From Dyadobacter sp. CY356 (GTDB lineage Bacteria > Bacteroidota > Bacteroidia > Cytophagales > Spirosomataceae), in the NCBI RefSeq assembly GCF_021440195.1, contig NZ_JAJTSZ010000001.1, positions 744,001 to 808,000 of the forward strand: a stretch of 64,000 bases of DNA, written 5' to 3'. The position numbers and the translations under genes are program-made. Shown here piece by piece: positions 46,425-56,489 of the stretch. Under the pieces are notes generated by a model. It saw only the letters and a list, made by a program, of their open reading frames with translations, made no database searches and was not told the origin of the DNA. The first letter of the stretch is position 1, and every line of letters starts with the position of its first letter.

Positions 46425-48266
46425 TTACGAAGCGATAAAGAAGGTCTTGAACTTGCTCAGATAACTATTTAATTCACCAGCATTGGTTAAAAGATGATTC
46501 TGTCTGTAAGGTTCGACAACGACATCATCAATATGAGCCAGGTCAGACCCTGATGGATCTTCGTCATTAAAGCGCCAGATTTTCTGTGGATTTTTCAGGG
46601 ACATAAAGTAAAAACACGGACTGGAAATTTTTCGGATGGAGAGATTTGTAGTCATTTCATCACTAAAAAATCCAATAAACAGGTACAGATCAATTTCCGT
46701 TGCTATCTGCTGAACGAAAACATTGCGGTCAATCAGAAAGGGGAAAAGATTTATGGATGGGGTAGAAGGGTTATAATCAGGCTGGGAATAACATAAAATG
46801 GACTTATTTTCCATAGGACTGCGGTCCAGCATAGAATTACTCCAGCTATCATCGGATACGGCTACCAACTGTGATACGCTGCTTGCAAAGTAATTGTCAA
46901 TGTGTCTGAAGTTGATGGTTTCCACCCTTCTGACAGAAGTTAAGATGTTTTCGATAACGAAGGAAAAGTATTGAAGTCCGCCAATGATGTGGTCCTGGGA
47001 AGCATAACATCTCTCTACGGCTTCGCTCTGACTGAATCTGATATGGCTCCAGAAGTATTTTTTATTAATATCAAAAAAAGAACAAGCATCTGCAAAAGAT
47101 TTGCTGATCAAATACTCTTTAATGTTTTCAATCTTTGGAATAATATTACCAATACCTGATCCTTTCAGTATTTCAATACCATTTTGAATAACATCTGCAT
47201 AGTCAGCCAGAGAGTGATTGAGCCTGTTGTCCGTCAGGAACCGGCGAATCGGTTTAAATCTCTCCAGTAAGTCCGGGCCAAGTGTTGCTTTATTCTGCCA
47301 GATTTGCCCAAGCAACATAATCGTGCTTAAATGCAGCTGAGTTTCAAAGAAAAGTGCGTAGTCATACAGTAACTGCCGGTAATATTCTCCCAGATTATCT
47401 GGGTCCGGAATACCGTTAATTTGCTGAAGCCTTATTCCCAATGGATAAGGTAAGATTTCGAGTAAATTTCTAACCATCGTCTTATCTTCTGGCTGGCCAA
47501 ATACCTCAATGGTCGTGATTGTATTTTTATATTTGGTACTGATCGGACTGGTCTGGTTTTTCAATGCCATCAACATTTTTGACAGCATTTTTGTATGCCT
47601 TACTTCGTCAGTGGGCATCTGGCCGGCCGGTGCAGAAGTAATTGGTAAGCGGTAGTCAGCTGAATCCGGCAACGTGTATAGACCCCAGGCTAATTCATTT
47701 TCGTCTGCCACAGGAGGCCCAAGACTGAAACTCCGGTTGACCATCAGATCAAGGTCCATTTTTTGAAGCTTGCTGTCTTTTTGGATTTCTTCAAAGGCTA
47801 CGTTTACTGTCCGCCCTAATGAAAGATAATTATAAAACTGGCTGGCAAGCCACGATGCTTTAATATCCTCTATCGGGCGTGATGTGGCTATGACATACGG
47901 GATGCCCGCAGACTGAAAGAATTTGACCTGGCCAGCAGAGGAGCAGCCATTGATAAAAACCAGCTTTACAGAGTTGAGTAATTTTAGTTTTTCAGCAAAA
48001 ATATTGGCATCTGCATCACTGTCTCCAAACAGAAGTTTGGAATCACTGGAATGACCTGAGTAATGAATGACTTCAATATTTCTTTCCGGGATACTCAGCT
48101 CCTTGATCACATCATTTATGTTGGTCTGCGGAACCAGCGAAACCTCGTATTGTCTCCTTTGAACCGCATTAAGTAATCGTTGAATATCTTTGCATTCTTT
48201 ATCCAGTTCGCCTAAAAAGGTTTGACCGGGGCTGTTTGCGTAAAAGATGAGTAAGGTCGGTTTCAT
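46425..48266 (-). CDS. CHAT/caspase-like protease domain protein
   Basis: 613 residues. The first ~180 residues form a caspase-like/CHAT fold: the catalytic His in VIHYSGHSSD (His72) and the Cys in FINGCSSAGQV (Cys108) with preceding hydrophobic strands. The remaining ~430 residues are helical and unrecognised (a LLEILPYPLGIRLQQ region and a long SV..VR.E-type helix set), possibly the regulatory or substrate-docking part. First gene of an operon with the STAND ATPase and the LRR/TPR protein. Caspase-like proteins linked to STAND ATPases are typical of bacterial conflict and cell-death systems. Confidence 0.78.
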   Translation of the reverse strand: MKPTLLIFYANSPGQTFLGELDKECKDIQRLLNAVQRRQYEVSLVPQTNINDVIKELSIPERNIEVIHYSGHSSDSKLLFGDSDADANIFAEKLKLLNSVKLVFINGCSSAGQVKFFQSAGIPYVIATSRPIEDIKASWLASQFYNYLSLGRTVNVAFEEIQKDSKLQKMDLDLMVNRSFSLGPPVADENELAWGLYTLPDSADYRLPITSAPAGQMPTDEVRHTKMLSKMLMALKNQTSPISTKYKNTITTIEVFGQPEDKTMVRNLLEILPYPLGIRLQQINGIPDPDNLGEYYRQLLYDYALFFETQLHLSTIMLLGQIWQNKATLGPDLLERFKPIRRFLTDNRLNHSLADYADVIQNGIEILKGSGIGNIIPKIENIKEYLISKSFADACSFFDINKKYFWSHIRFSQSEAVERCYASQDHIIGGLQYFSFVIENILTSVRRVETINFRHIDNYFASSVSQLVAVSDDSWSNSMLDRSPMENKSILCYSQPDYNPSTPSINLFPFLIDRNVFVQQIATEIDLYLFIGFFSDEMTTNLSIRKISSPCFYFMSLKNPQKIWRFNDEDPSGSDLAHIDDVVVEPYRQNHLLTNAGELNSYLSKFKTFFIAS

Positions 48267-48605
48267 AATTCCGGTTCATTGTTTTGATCTTTGTCAGATG
48301 GCACAGAAGGGACTTTGGAGCTTCGTTAATACTGATCCGATAATGATTGTAAGTTAATATGTAATGCGCTGACTATCAAGGATGAAATCGGTATTGTTAT
48401 TAAACGGAATTATTATAAGTGTTAAAAAGCATATTTTTAAATTGCGCCGTGACTGCACTGAATTTCAATTCCTAAGAAATTGATTGTCAGACATATAAAA
48501 ATTAAAGTTATGTTTTTGATGATATTAATTCTTTGACTATACATGTATGCAGTTTGATAAAAAACCATCAATAGTCACAACTACATGCAACACCTCCAAA
48601 AGTCC
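48267..48605. other. Intergenic, 339 nt, promoter region of the CHAT operon
   Basis: No ORF. AT-rich; no TAnnTTTG on the minus strand was found, so the promoter is not identified. Confidence 0.35.
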
Positions 48606-49364
48606 TTAAATCTCCACCTCCGCAATAAACTCCGTTACCTTTACACCTAATTTTTGCACCACCGAATCTCGAATTTTATCATAGATAACGCCATTCAAAG
48701 TCCCTGTCCTGGAACAGTAATCCAGACTGGTTTTGTCTTTCGAAGATTTGAAAAACAGGATTCTTTTTATTTCATTGGAAGAGGTGATCAGAAATGTCCC
48801 GATCTGCAGGGATACTGCGCCATTTACTTCTTTGGCAAGTCCTATCTGGAAGGCACCTTTTGAAAGCGAATGCGTATTTTTTTCGAAAACCGTTATTTTT
48901 CCATTATTGTCGGCAAGGCCTTTAATAGCGGTCAGTGTTCTGGTGATCACATCAATAAAGGAGCCTCCAAAAGCTGTCATCAAAATGTCAATAATAACGT
49001 TTTCAACCTCGAAAATGTCATCTTTTGATTCGAAATGAGAAAATTCTGCTGCCTCTATTTCCCAGCCTATGTTGTTTAAAACCCTAATGAATTCCTTGTA
49101 CCACTCAAGGCTTTGGTCGTCGTCAGGGAATAGCTTATTGGCTGCCAGCTGTGCAAGTAATACCGAATTGAGTACATCATCCCGCAGCTGACCGTTTATT
49201 TCAGAAACAAATGAAACGATACTTTTGGCATTCATGAAAGACTGTTCTATTCCCTCAGATGTTGGCAGGTCTTTCGGGTCTATATCTCTGGATGCAGGGA
49301 AAGTATCCCGGAGATCTTTGAGTTGTAGTTCTTTAAGGTACTTTAAGTGGTCAATGGTTTCCAT
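48606..49364 (-). CDS. Hypothetical protein between caspase fusion and CHAT operon
   Basis: About 252 residues, start at ATG 49364 (METIDHLKYLKEL); an upstream ATG at 49424 gives an unlikely hydrophobic start. N-terminal half helical with acidic patches (DDQSLEWYKEFIRVLNN), C-terminal half beta-rich with GAFQIGLAKEVNGAVSLQIG and ILFFKSSKDKTSLDYCSRTG. No signal peptide. I do not recognise a family. It lies 87 nt after the caspase-fusion stop in the same direction, so it is likely part of the same system, perhaps a target, inhibitor or adaptor. Confidence 0.6.
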   Translation of the reverse strand: METIDHLKYLKELQLKDLRDTFPASRDIDPKDLPTSEGIEQSFMNAKSIVSFVSEINGQLRDDVLNSVLLAQLAANKLFPDDDQSLEWYKEFIRVLNNIGWEIEAAEFSHFESKDDIFEVENVIIDILMTAFGGSFIDVITRTLTAIKGLADNNGKITVFEKNTHSLSKGAFQIGLAKEVNGAVSLQIGTFLITSSNEIKRILFFKSSKDKTSLDYCSRTGTLNGVIYDKIRDSVVQKLGVKVTEFIAEVEI

Positions 49365-49451
49365 ATGTTTTACAAGGTTAGTTTTTGTACTTATTATTTG
49401 AATAATGAACATTTGTCCCGACATCCTCTACGTGCCAAGAGACAACTAATT

Positions 49452-52400
49452 TTATGCAGATACCTGGATTTTAATTTTATTTATTTCCGAAATAAACCTG
49501 GCGGCCACGAGTTCAAAACCTTCATCGACAGGATGTATCTCATCAAACCATTTATCGCGTTTCACCAGCCTACGTGTATCTATAAACGTAATATTTTTTC
49601 TGAATTCTGTTTTTCCGGCCAAAGTCACCAGCCTTTGCGCAAACTGGTCAAGAATGTAAACAATCAGATTTTCCCGTTCAAGCTGGGGCGTAATGCCTTT
49701 TTCGATCATGTATTTGCCGCTCCAGCTGGATTTTCCGTGGTTTGCAGGTAAAGATGTGTCAATCGGTAACACATAGTCGTAGCAGTGAACCAGGATGTGC
49801 AGATCGGGATATCTTGCAATTAATTCTGAAAACATTTCGGTGTATAGCCTGTCCAGTGTATCTAGCTGTTTGAAGAAGTTTTGATTCAGATACCGTTTAG
49901 GCGTGTTGTCAGCTGTATCGGGGCTGTCTCTCAAAAAAGTCTGGAATTCCTCACCTAATACATCGTTTCCTCCGCCGCTAACCAGAAAGAATCTGGCCTC
50001 TTCAGTTCCAATAGCATTCAGATATTCTTTTTTCTTGAGATAGTTGGATAGGGTATCTCCTGCCTCAGCAAAACTCTTGATCGCATACCGCTTATAAAGC
50101 TGATCGATTGTGTCCTGCAAAAGGATCGGATACTGGAACCAGGAGTCGCCCTCAGCCACCAAACGCAGGCGATTTGGGTCTTTTTTCAGATTGTTATAAC
50201 GCTTGTTTCGCTGGGCTGTTTCGATCTTGTTACCCAGAAATAACTTTATATCATCAATCAGGCCTTTTTCATCTTCCGGTACAACTATCCCTTTCTTTAA
50301 TTTCCAGATGGTCGGCTGTCCGAATTGATCTGTTTTAATATCGCAGTAAAGCCCTGATGCGAAGAAAGCAGTTTCTTCCCAATCCAGTAAAGTTTTTAAA
50401 GTATCGGCTGGTATGTGGTTAAATACCGGATTAATGAACACCAGATTTAAGGTTTGTGTTATCCAGCCTGAAAACTGTATTGATTTTTTTGTTACCAATC
50501 CCCTTGTCACGAAGCCTTTGAGCCTATCAGAAGTTAATGGAGGCGGTAATTCTTCAAGTGTTAAAGCTTCTGCAACAAATTCAGTTGTGCTGATGATGAA
50601 TTTAATCGATTCCAGCGTTTTCTCCCAATTGTATTCCCTTTCCACAGTTCCAGGTTCAAGATTAATACGGTCTGTTCCATCAGGACTTAGGCATATAGAA
50701 GTTCCGGCTTCTAATAAATGCACTCTTTGCGGAAGAAATTCCAAAAAGCAGTTAAAGGCTTTACCTAGATATGCAGCGCAGATATACAGATTTTGTGCTG
50801 TGGTGTTGGTTATTTTTAGCTGTACTTTTCCCTGCCACTCGTTACCAATTTTTTCATATTTCAGGGTCGCAGTGCCACTTGAAATGTCGATAACCCCGGC
50901 GCTGCCGTTGGCTGTAATTTGAGTCAGCTCAATTTTTAAAGGAGTGGCAGGAAAACCCTCAGGTATCCTTTCGTTTTGCAGGTTTTTAATAAAGTGCCAC
51001 CTTGAAATATGCTGGATGGATTCGGTGATCTCTCTTGTTTTATTTTCTCCAATAAAAGGAATGGGTCGTATTAGTGGCCTGAACGGATCATTTGGGAGAG
51101 TAATGTATGCCTCACCGCTGTTCAGGTGCAAAGTGTAATCTGCTATCTCCGGCACTTTACTATCCTCCTTCTCTTTTCCGGCCGATTCACCGCCAAATGA
51201 AAAACCACCGCTTGCGTTCTTCTGTAATTCGTCAATCAGTGCCGCAGCTTCTTCAGGTGTCGCATCCCGGTTTTTAAGTTCGAGCTTTATTTCCTGCAAT
51301 AATAGTCCGGCTACTTCCGCTTTATAGATTGTATTCTTGTCAAGGCCGTCTGCTTCAATTTGTGTATAGTCTATAAAAACACCATTTTCCTGAACCTTCG
51401 CTTTAAATACAACCTGAGGTTGGTTAGCGTTACTAAGCTTTATTTCAGAGTCTGATTTTACTCCATGAAGAGCACCTACATTTAATTGCCAGCCGTTTGC
51501 AACATTAAAAGTGGCTTCGCAAATCGTTTTTTGCGGATCGATGATGCGATTGAGAAAACCGTTTGCCAGTAATTTATCTGCAATAAATGGTGCATAGACC
51601 CGGGGCGTCTGTTCGTAACTGGCCCGCATGTACTGACGAATCCTGCTTCTGAGATTGTTGTAAGAAATGTTACTCCCACAGTCAGTAAGCGTTTTAATTA
51701 AAGTTTTTGTGAATACGCCAGCCCCGGCTATTTCCAGAGCAGTCTGATTGGACTCACAAGCAGCCATTTGAATATGTGTTCCCTGGGGCAGAAACTCTGC
51801 TACCTTCTTTCCCTTGATATCATCTTCTTTTATATTCTCACTGAAAAGGAATTCATTCCATTCTCTTTTTGGGAAAAACCGGGCACCTCTTTCCAAGTCT
51901 GTTATGCGCCTTTCATTTATTTTATTACCATGGTTTCCCGCCATCATCAAGGCCCCGTTTCTGGTGTTATCACCTGAATGACAGCAGTCGAAGACTGTTA
52001 CGATATGAGCCTTCGTTTTTTGATATAACGTATGAATCAAAAAGCGCAGCTCTTTATCGGTCAATAAGAACTCTGAATATTTCGTTGTGCCTCCATCATA
52101 ACAAACCATACATTCAAGACCGCCATCGGTTTCATCCCACAGTGCGTCGGCTTCTTCCTGGGTTCCATGCCCTGAATAATAGAAGAAGATCGTATCGTTC
52201 TCCTTCGCTTTGCCAAGGTGATCTTTAAACGCATCAGCGATTGCTTTGCGCGTTGCAGCAGAATCGGTCAACTTTTCAATATGGACTTTGAAATCAGTTC
52301 CTGTCTGAAGATAATGCTCGACGGCGTTTACGTCATTGATACACCCGCCAAGTTTTCTGACACCGGCATAATCATTAATTCCGACCAGCAATGCAAAGAG

Positions 52401-53381
52401 TTCAGGTTTTTGCGGGACTGTTTTATCTGTAACTGACTTTTCTTCGAAGTCATTCGGGTTATAACCTTCGTTGTCGGTGGTTTCTTCTTCCGGCTCTGAC
52501 AGGTCGCGATTTTGAGGATAGAGTGCGTCAATTTCTTCTTCCTTTTCGATACTTATCTCAATGTCTTTTGTGGAAGGATTGGTTGATATATATTTTTGAG
52601 CAGTTACTCCTTCAATGACTGCCTTCCAGTCAAAGGCCGGTCCGATATCCCATTTTCCGCTTGAACGATAGTTAATGTGTGAAACAATACCTTTAAAATT
52701 TACAAGCTCGCCGAACGTAGTATACCGTTTATCTTCTGGTAAAAATTCCCGCGGGATATTATATCTGGTCGTTAGGAAACGTAGCAGAACAATCAGACTG
52801 TCAATTTGTTCCGCGGTGTAGGAAGGATAAAAAGATTGCTCGCGAAACGGATGATCGATTTTGGCATAAGCCAGCTTGCTATCCAAAGAACAATATGGAT
52901 CCGGCGCACTTACATTACCCGTGTTCGGATCCTTTATCCGGGAATAAATCGTTTCAAGATTTCCGTCTTTTGGTACAAGAAAACCGTAGTTAGACAGCTC
53001 AATACCAATAGTGGCCTTATCCTGTGGATTGCCGGTTCCCTTTTTGTTACCAACCCCTTCACCCAGATGCCCCGACCAGAATTTGGAGGGAAACAACTGA
53101 TATATGGTTCCGTCGCGGGCTATCACAAAAGGAACAGACACATGACGGCTCTGCTGGGTAAGGCTCTGTACATCAGATCGGAGATTCCCAGCCGTGAAAT
53201 GCAAAACAATACGTTGCTTCGAATGCTCCGTTGGGTAAAAGTAATCTGTGGTTTTGGGCGTATAAGCGAGTCCATTTAAACTCAAATCTTCATTTGGAAC
53301 CGGCAAAGAAAATTTACTTAATAATGCAGTGTTGTCCAGGCGAAAGCGCGCCTCTATCTGGGAAAGCGTATCGAATCTCAT
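49452..53381 (-). CDS. Giant fusion: amidase_2 - caspase (C14) - SGNH hydrolase
   Basis: 1309 residues with no signal peptide. Part 1 (~60-245): N-acetylmuramoyl-alanine amidase fold (IVLHFTAGNLRSDVQSL, IGIELSNYGFL, GIVSHINYRSSGKWDIGPAF with Zn-ligand positions). Part 2 (~330-600): metacaspase-like domain, LFALLVGINDYAGVRKLGG, FFYYSGHGTQ (His405) and VFDCCHSGD (Cys467). Part 3: a long beta-rich linker with immunoglobulin-like character. Part 4 (~1070-1300): SGNH/GDSL hydrolase with GDSWFQYP, SGGGNDVLG and DEIHPVDEGF. All three catalytic centres are intact. Divergent from the GH gene; first of the minus-strand conflict-like block. Confidence 0.85.
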   Translation of the reverse strand: MRFDTLSQIEARFRLDNTALLSKFSLPVPNEDLSLNGLAYTPKTTDYFYPTEHSKQRIVLHFTAGNLRSDVQSLTQQSRHVSVPFVIARDGTIYQLFPSKFWSGHLGEGVGNKKGTGNPQDKATIGIELSNYGFLVPKDGNLETIYSRIKDPNTGNVSAPDPYCSLDSKLAYAKIDHPFREQSFYPSYTAEQIDSLIVLLRFLTTRYNIPREFLPEDKRYTTFGELVNFKGIVSHINYRSSGKWDIGPAFDWKAVIEGVTAQKYISTNPSTKDIEISIEKEEEIDALYPQNRDLSEPEEETTDNEGYNPNDFEEKSVTDKTVPQKPELFALLVGINDYAGVRKLGGCINDVNAVEHYLQTGTDFKVHIEKLTDSAATRKAIADAFKDHLGKAKENDTIFFYYSGHGTQEEADALWDETDGGLECMVCYDGGTTKYSEFLLTDKELRFLIHTLYQKTKAHIVTVFDCCHSGDNTRNGALMMAGNHGNKINERRITDLERGARFFPKREWNEFLFSENIKEDDIKGKKVAEFLPQGTHIQMAACESNQTALEIAGAGVFTKTLIKTLTDCGSNISYNNLRSRIRQYMRASYEQTPRVYAPFIADKLLANGFLNRIIDPQKTICEATFNVANGWQLNVGALHGVKSDSEIKLSNANQPQVVFKAKVQENGVFIDYTQIEADGLDKNTIYKAEVAGLLLQEIKLELKNRDATPEEAAALIDELQKNASGGFSFGGESAGKEKEDSKVPEIADYTLHLNSGEAYITLPNDPFRPLIRPIPFIGENKTREITESIQHISRWHFIKNLQNERIPEGFPATPLKIELTQITANGSAGVIDISSGTATLKYEKIGNEWQGKVQLKITNTTAQNLYICAAYLGKAFNCFLEFLPQRVHLLEAGTSICLSPDGTDRINLEPGTVEREYNWEKTLESIKFIISTTEFVAEALTLEELPPPLTSDRLKGFVTRGLVTKKSIQFSGWITQTLNLVFINPVFNHIPADTLKTLLDWEETAFFASGLYCDIKTDQFGQPTIWKLKKGIVVPEDEKGLIDDIKLFLGNKIETAQRNKRYNNLKKDPNRLRLVAEGDSWFQYPILLQDTIDQLYKRYAIKSFAEAGDTLSNYLKKKEYLNAIGTEEARFFLVSGGGNDVLGEEFQTFLRDSPDTADNTPKRYLNQNFFKQLDTLDRLYTEMFSELIARYPDLHILVHCYDYVLPIDTSLPANHGKSSWSGKYMIEKGITPQLERENLIVYILDQFAQRLVTLAGKTEFRKNITFIDTRRLVKRDKWFDEIHPVDEGFELVAARFISEINKIKIQVSA

Positions 53382-53778
53382 AACAATTTCAGTTAAGAAG
53401 GTAGCAATAGGAGATAAAATTATTAGCTTAAATTTATGTAATAAAACCTTTAAAAGGTTCTATTTGTTAGTAAGCGGTAAGTCTTGTGGATCAGGGATAA
53501 TTGCCGGCCACTTCCTTTTTGCCGGACTGCTGCGAACAACAAAAGTTGTTTTTCCTTTTTAGGTATATTTTAAAAAAAATAAAGACTGCCGCCTGACGGG
53601 ATATTTTCTATCTGATCTGTTTATGAAGTTAGCGTTGCATTTTCTATATCATACCGGATTGATGCTGTTGTTTGTGTTGAATGAGGCATGATTTGAATCG
53701 GCGCCAAAGCACTTTTCGTAGTGGTGTGAACAATGTGTTGGTTAAGAATAGTATTCGTGTACTTAAATTGATTTTAAG
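53382..53778. other. Intergenic, 397 nt, divergent promoter region
   Basis: Between the caspase-fusion gene (minus) and the glycoside hydrolase gene (plus). No ORF or clear motif. Confidence 0.35.
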
Positions 53779-55269
53779 ATGTACTTTAAAATGTTTGGTG
53801 TCTTTTTGGTAATTGGTCTTCTACAAGTAAATAAGCTGCTAGCACAAAATCAGCCGGGTGACCTGAAAATTTCGTTACGAAAAATTGGACAGATAAAAAC
53901 AAAAAATACTGATGAGATCATTAGTTCTAACTGGATACTGGGTTGTGAAACGCTCGACAGGGACATGACCGACTATGAGCAGTACAAAGAATACATTGCC
54001 CCACTGGGTATCAAAAGGCTTCGTATGCAGGCAGGGTGGGCGAAAACAGAACAGGTGAAAGGCCGCTACGACTGGACTTGGCTGGATAAAATTATTGACG
54101 ATGCTTACAGGCGCGGTTTTCATCCCTGGCTCGAAACTTCATACGGTAATCCTGTTTACGCTGGCGGGGGTGGCATCAATTTAAGTGCAGGCATCCCCGG
54201 CTCCGACGAAGCACTCAAAGCCTGGGACAAATGGGTTGCCGCACTCGTGGGCCGCTACAAAGACAAAGTTAAAGACTGGGAGGTGTGGAACGAGCCGAAC
54301 TTTGGCGACAATGAGATTAATGCGCCTGAAAAAGTCGCGGACCTTAATATCCGGACTGCCCAAATTATCAAAAGCATTCAGCCAGAGGCCCGGATATCAG
54401 GCTTGGCTATGGGGCATATCGATCTGAAATATGCAGACACGTTTTTTAAATACATTCAGTCCAAAGCAAAAATGGGCCTGTTTGACAATATGACCTACCA
54501 TGATTATGTTTATAATCCTGATTCCAATTATGGGCGTGTGGCCGAATTACGAAGTGTGCTCGATAAATACGCACCCAATGTAAAACTGCGGCAAGGGGAA
54601 AATGGCGCGCCATCAATCTCCGGAGGCGGACGGGGAGCTTTAGGTGACTATGACTGGACGGAACTATCGCAGGCCAAATGGAATATCCGAAGAATGCTGG
54701 GCGACCTGGGCCACGATATGGAATCAAGCATTTTGGGGATTATTGATATGAATTATGCAGTTACGGCCGGGCCTATCAAAAAACTAAATGTAAAAGGATT
54801 GATCGAGTCTGATGCTGCAAAAAAAGCCATTAGGCCTAAAATAGCTTATTATGCCATGCAGCATGTTACAGCTATATTTGACAACACGCTTTTTCGCATT
54901 AACAACCTGCGCCAAACTTTTAACACAAATGCCGCAACGGTTGCTGGTGAACTTAAATTTTCGAAGAGTACGGACAGAAGTATTTCAGTTTACGGATATG
55001 AACATGCGACAAACGGTAAGCAGCTTTTTACGATCTGGTCAGACGAAGCCATTCCAGCGAACAACAATCAGTTTAGAAATATCACATTTACCTTCCTGAA
55101 TGCCAGAATAACGCAGCCGGTGTATGTAGATATGATTACAGGCAGCATTTATGAAATACCGCAGTCTCAATGGAGCAGGGAAGGAAACAAGTTGATTTTC
55201 AAAGATATACCAATTTACGACGCGCCAATCCTGATCGCTGAATCCTCATTGATTCTTAGGCGTGAATGA
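53779..55269 (+). CDS. Clan GH-A glycoside hydrolase (GH39-like)
   Basis: 496 residues with a signal peptide (MFGVFLVIGLLQVNKLLAQ). TIM-barrel retaining hydrolase: acid/base Glu172 in DWEVWNEPNFG, nucleophile Glu274 in LRQGENGAPS, AGWAKTEQVKGRYDWTWLD typical of clan A. A beta-sandwich C-terminal domain follows. GH39-type enzymes cleave beta-xylosides or related glycans, but the exact family needs a search. It precedes the ECF/FecR/Sus cluster and probably supplies it with oligosaccharides. Confidence 0.75.
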   Translation: MYFKMFGVFLVIGLLQVNKLLAQNQPGDLKISLRKIGQIKTKNTDEIISSNWILGCETLDRDMTDYEQYKEYIAPLGIKRLRMQAGWAKTEQVKGRYDWTWLDKIIDDAYRRGFHPWLETSYGNPVYAGGGGINLSAGIPGSDEALKAWDKWVAALVGRYKDKVKDWEVWNEPNFGDNEINAPEKVADLNIRTAQIIKSIQPEARISGLAMGHIDLKYADTFFKYIQSKAKMGLFDNMTYHDYVYNPDSNYGRVAELRSVLDKYAPNVKLRQGENGAPSISGGGRGALGDYDWTELSQAKWNIRRMLGDLGHDMESSILGIIDMNYAVTAGPIKKLNVKGLIESDAAKKAIRPKIAYYAMQHVTAIFDNTLFRINNLRQTFNTNAATVAGELKFSKSTDRSISVYGYEHATNGKQLFTIWSDEAIPANNNQFRNITFTFLNARITQPVYVDMITGSIYEIPQSQWSREGNKLIFKDIPIYDAPILIAESSLILRRE

Positions 55270-55763
55270 AATCAGCAGTTTAGATCAGGAGCTGAATATA
55301 TTGTTCAGCAGGTAAACTCATGGCGGCGTAATTCAGGTTCTGACGGGTTTATGCTGAAAGCTATGAACATGAACAGATATCATCTTTGAAAGGATTCGGG
55401 GATGCCATGCGACGTTTAGGCAGGTCAAAAATAAACTGGATTATTTTATTTAAAAACTGGACGAATTTATCTCCGCTTATCTTTTCTTTCCGGTCTGGCA
55501 GGCAGCTTCCAATTAATCCTTCCACAATCTTATTCCAGGAAAAACTGCTTTACTGCAAACGTTTGCATGATTTGTTCGAATTTGAATCAATGCCGCCTAA
55601 GTAAAGTTCCTGATTTTTTCAGGTCTGGACAAAAATGCTGTTGGATGCGATTGTAGGATAGCCAGATAAAACCAAAGGGTAAATCTATAAATTGCCAGTC
55701 TTAGTAGAATATTTACATTAAAAATCAGCACAGGCCAATTTACGGGATTAACTTTTTTATCAA
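55270..55763. other. Intergenic, 494 nt, before the ECF sigma gene
   Basis: No ORF of credible length, no hairpin of note. Likely holds the promoter of the sigma-factor gene. Confidence 0.35.
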
Positions 55764-56399
55764 ATGATACGGGATAAACTGACATCTTGCGAGCATAAAG
55801 CGTTATGGGATCAATTCCGGTTTGGAAATAAGGATGCGTATTCCCGTATTTACGAGCTGTTTTCGGCCGACCTGTATCGCTATGGTTATAACCTCGTTCG
55901 GAATAAGCAGCTTGTTGAGGATGGCCTGCATGAATTGTTCCTGCATATTTATAATAACCGTGAACGTCTCGGACCGACTGATAATATCCGCTTTTATATG
56001 TACCGGGCACTTCGTCGCCGTCTCCTGGATTCCCTGACCAGACTGAACAAACTTGATTCATCGGATTATGTTTTTGACAATGCCGAATTTCTGATCCAGT
56101 CCTATGAAACCGAGCTCGTTGAGCAGCAGACGATGGACTATCAGAAAAAGGTTGTCATTGCAGAACTGAATCAGCTACCCAAACGGCAGAAGGAGATTTT
56201 ATATCTGGTTTTTATGAAAGATCTGACTTATCAGCAGGCAGCCGAAGTAATGGGAATAACCATGAAAAGTGTTTATAATTCTGTACATGTAGCCCTGTCT
56301 GCACTGCGGGTTTCGGTAAATGAAAGGCTGAACAGGGAAGGTATTTTTGTCAATATCAGCGTGACAATGTTGCTGGGCTATCTGACCAGCCTGCATTAA
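55764..56399 (+). CDS. ECF RNA polymerase sigma factor
   Basis: 211 residues with sigma region 2 (FRFGNKDAYSRIYELFSADL, LVEDGLHELFLHIYNNRERL) and region 4 (LPKRQKEILYLVFMKDLTYQ, AAEVMGITMKSVYNSVH) of the sigma-70 ECF group. The FecR-type anti-sigma gene follows by 90 nt and a SusC/SusD pair after that: the standard trans-envelope signalling unit that induces glycan-uptake genes in this phylum. Confidence 0.92.
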   Translation: MIRDKLTSCEHKALWDQFRFGNKDAYSRIYELFSADLYRYGYNLVRNKQLVEDGLHELFLHIYNNRERLGPTDNIRFYMYRALRRRLLDSLTRLNKLDSSDYVFDNAEFLIQSYETELVEQQTMDYQKKVVIAELNQLPKRQKEILYLVFMKDLTYQQAAEVMGITMKSVYNSVHVALSALRVSVNERLNREGIFVNISVTMLLGYLTSLH

Positions 56400-56489
56400 T
56401 ATTTATTTTGAAACGGGAAAACGGATTGAAAAGCACGTTTAACATTTGAAACGCTGTCTGAGTGTATTTGCAATCCAATTTACAAACAC

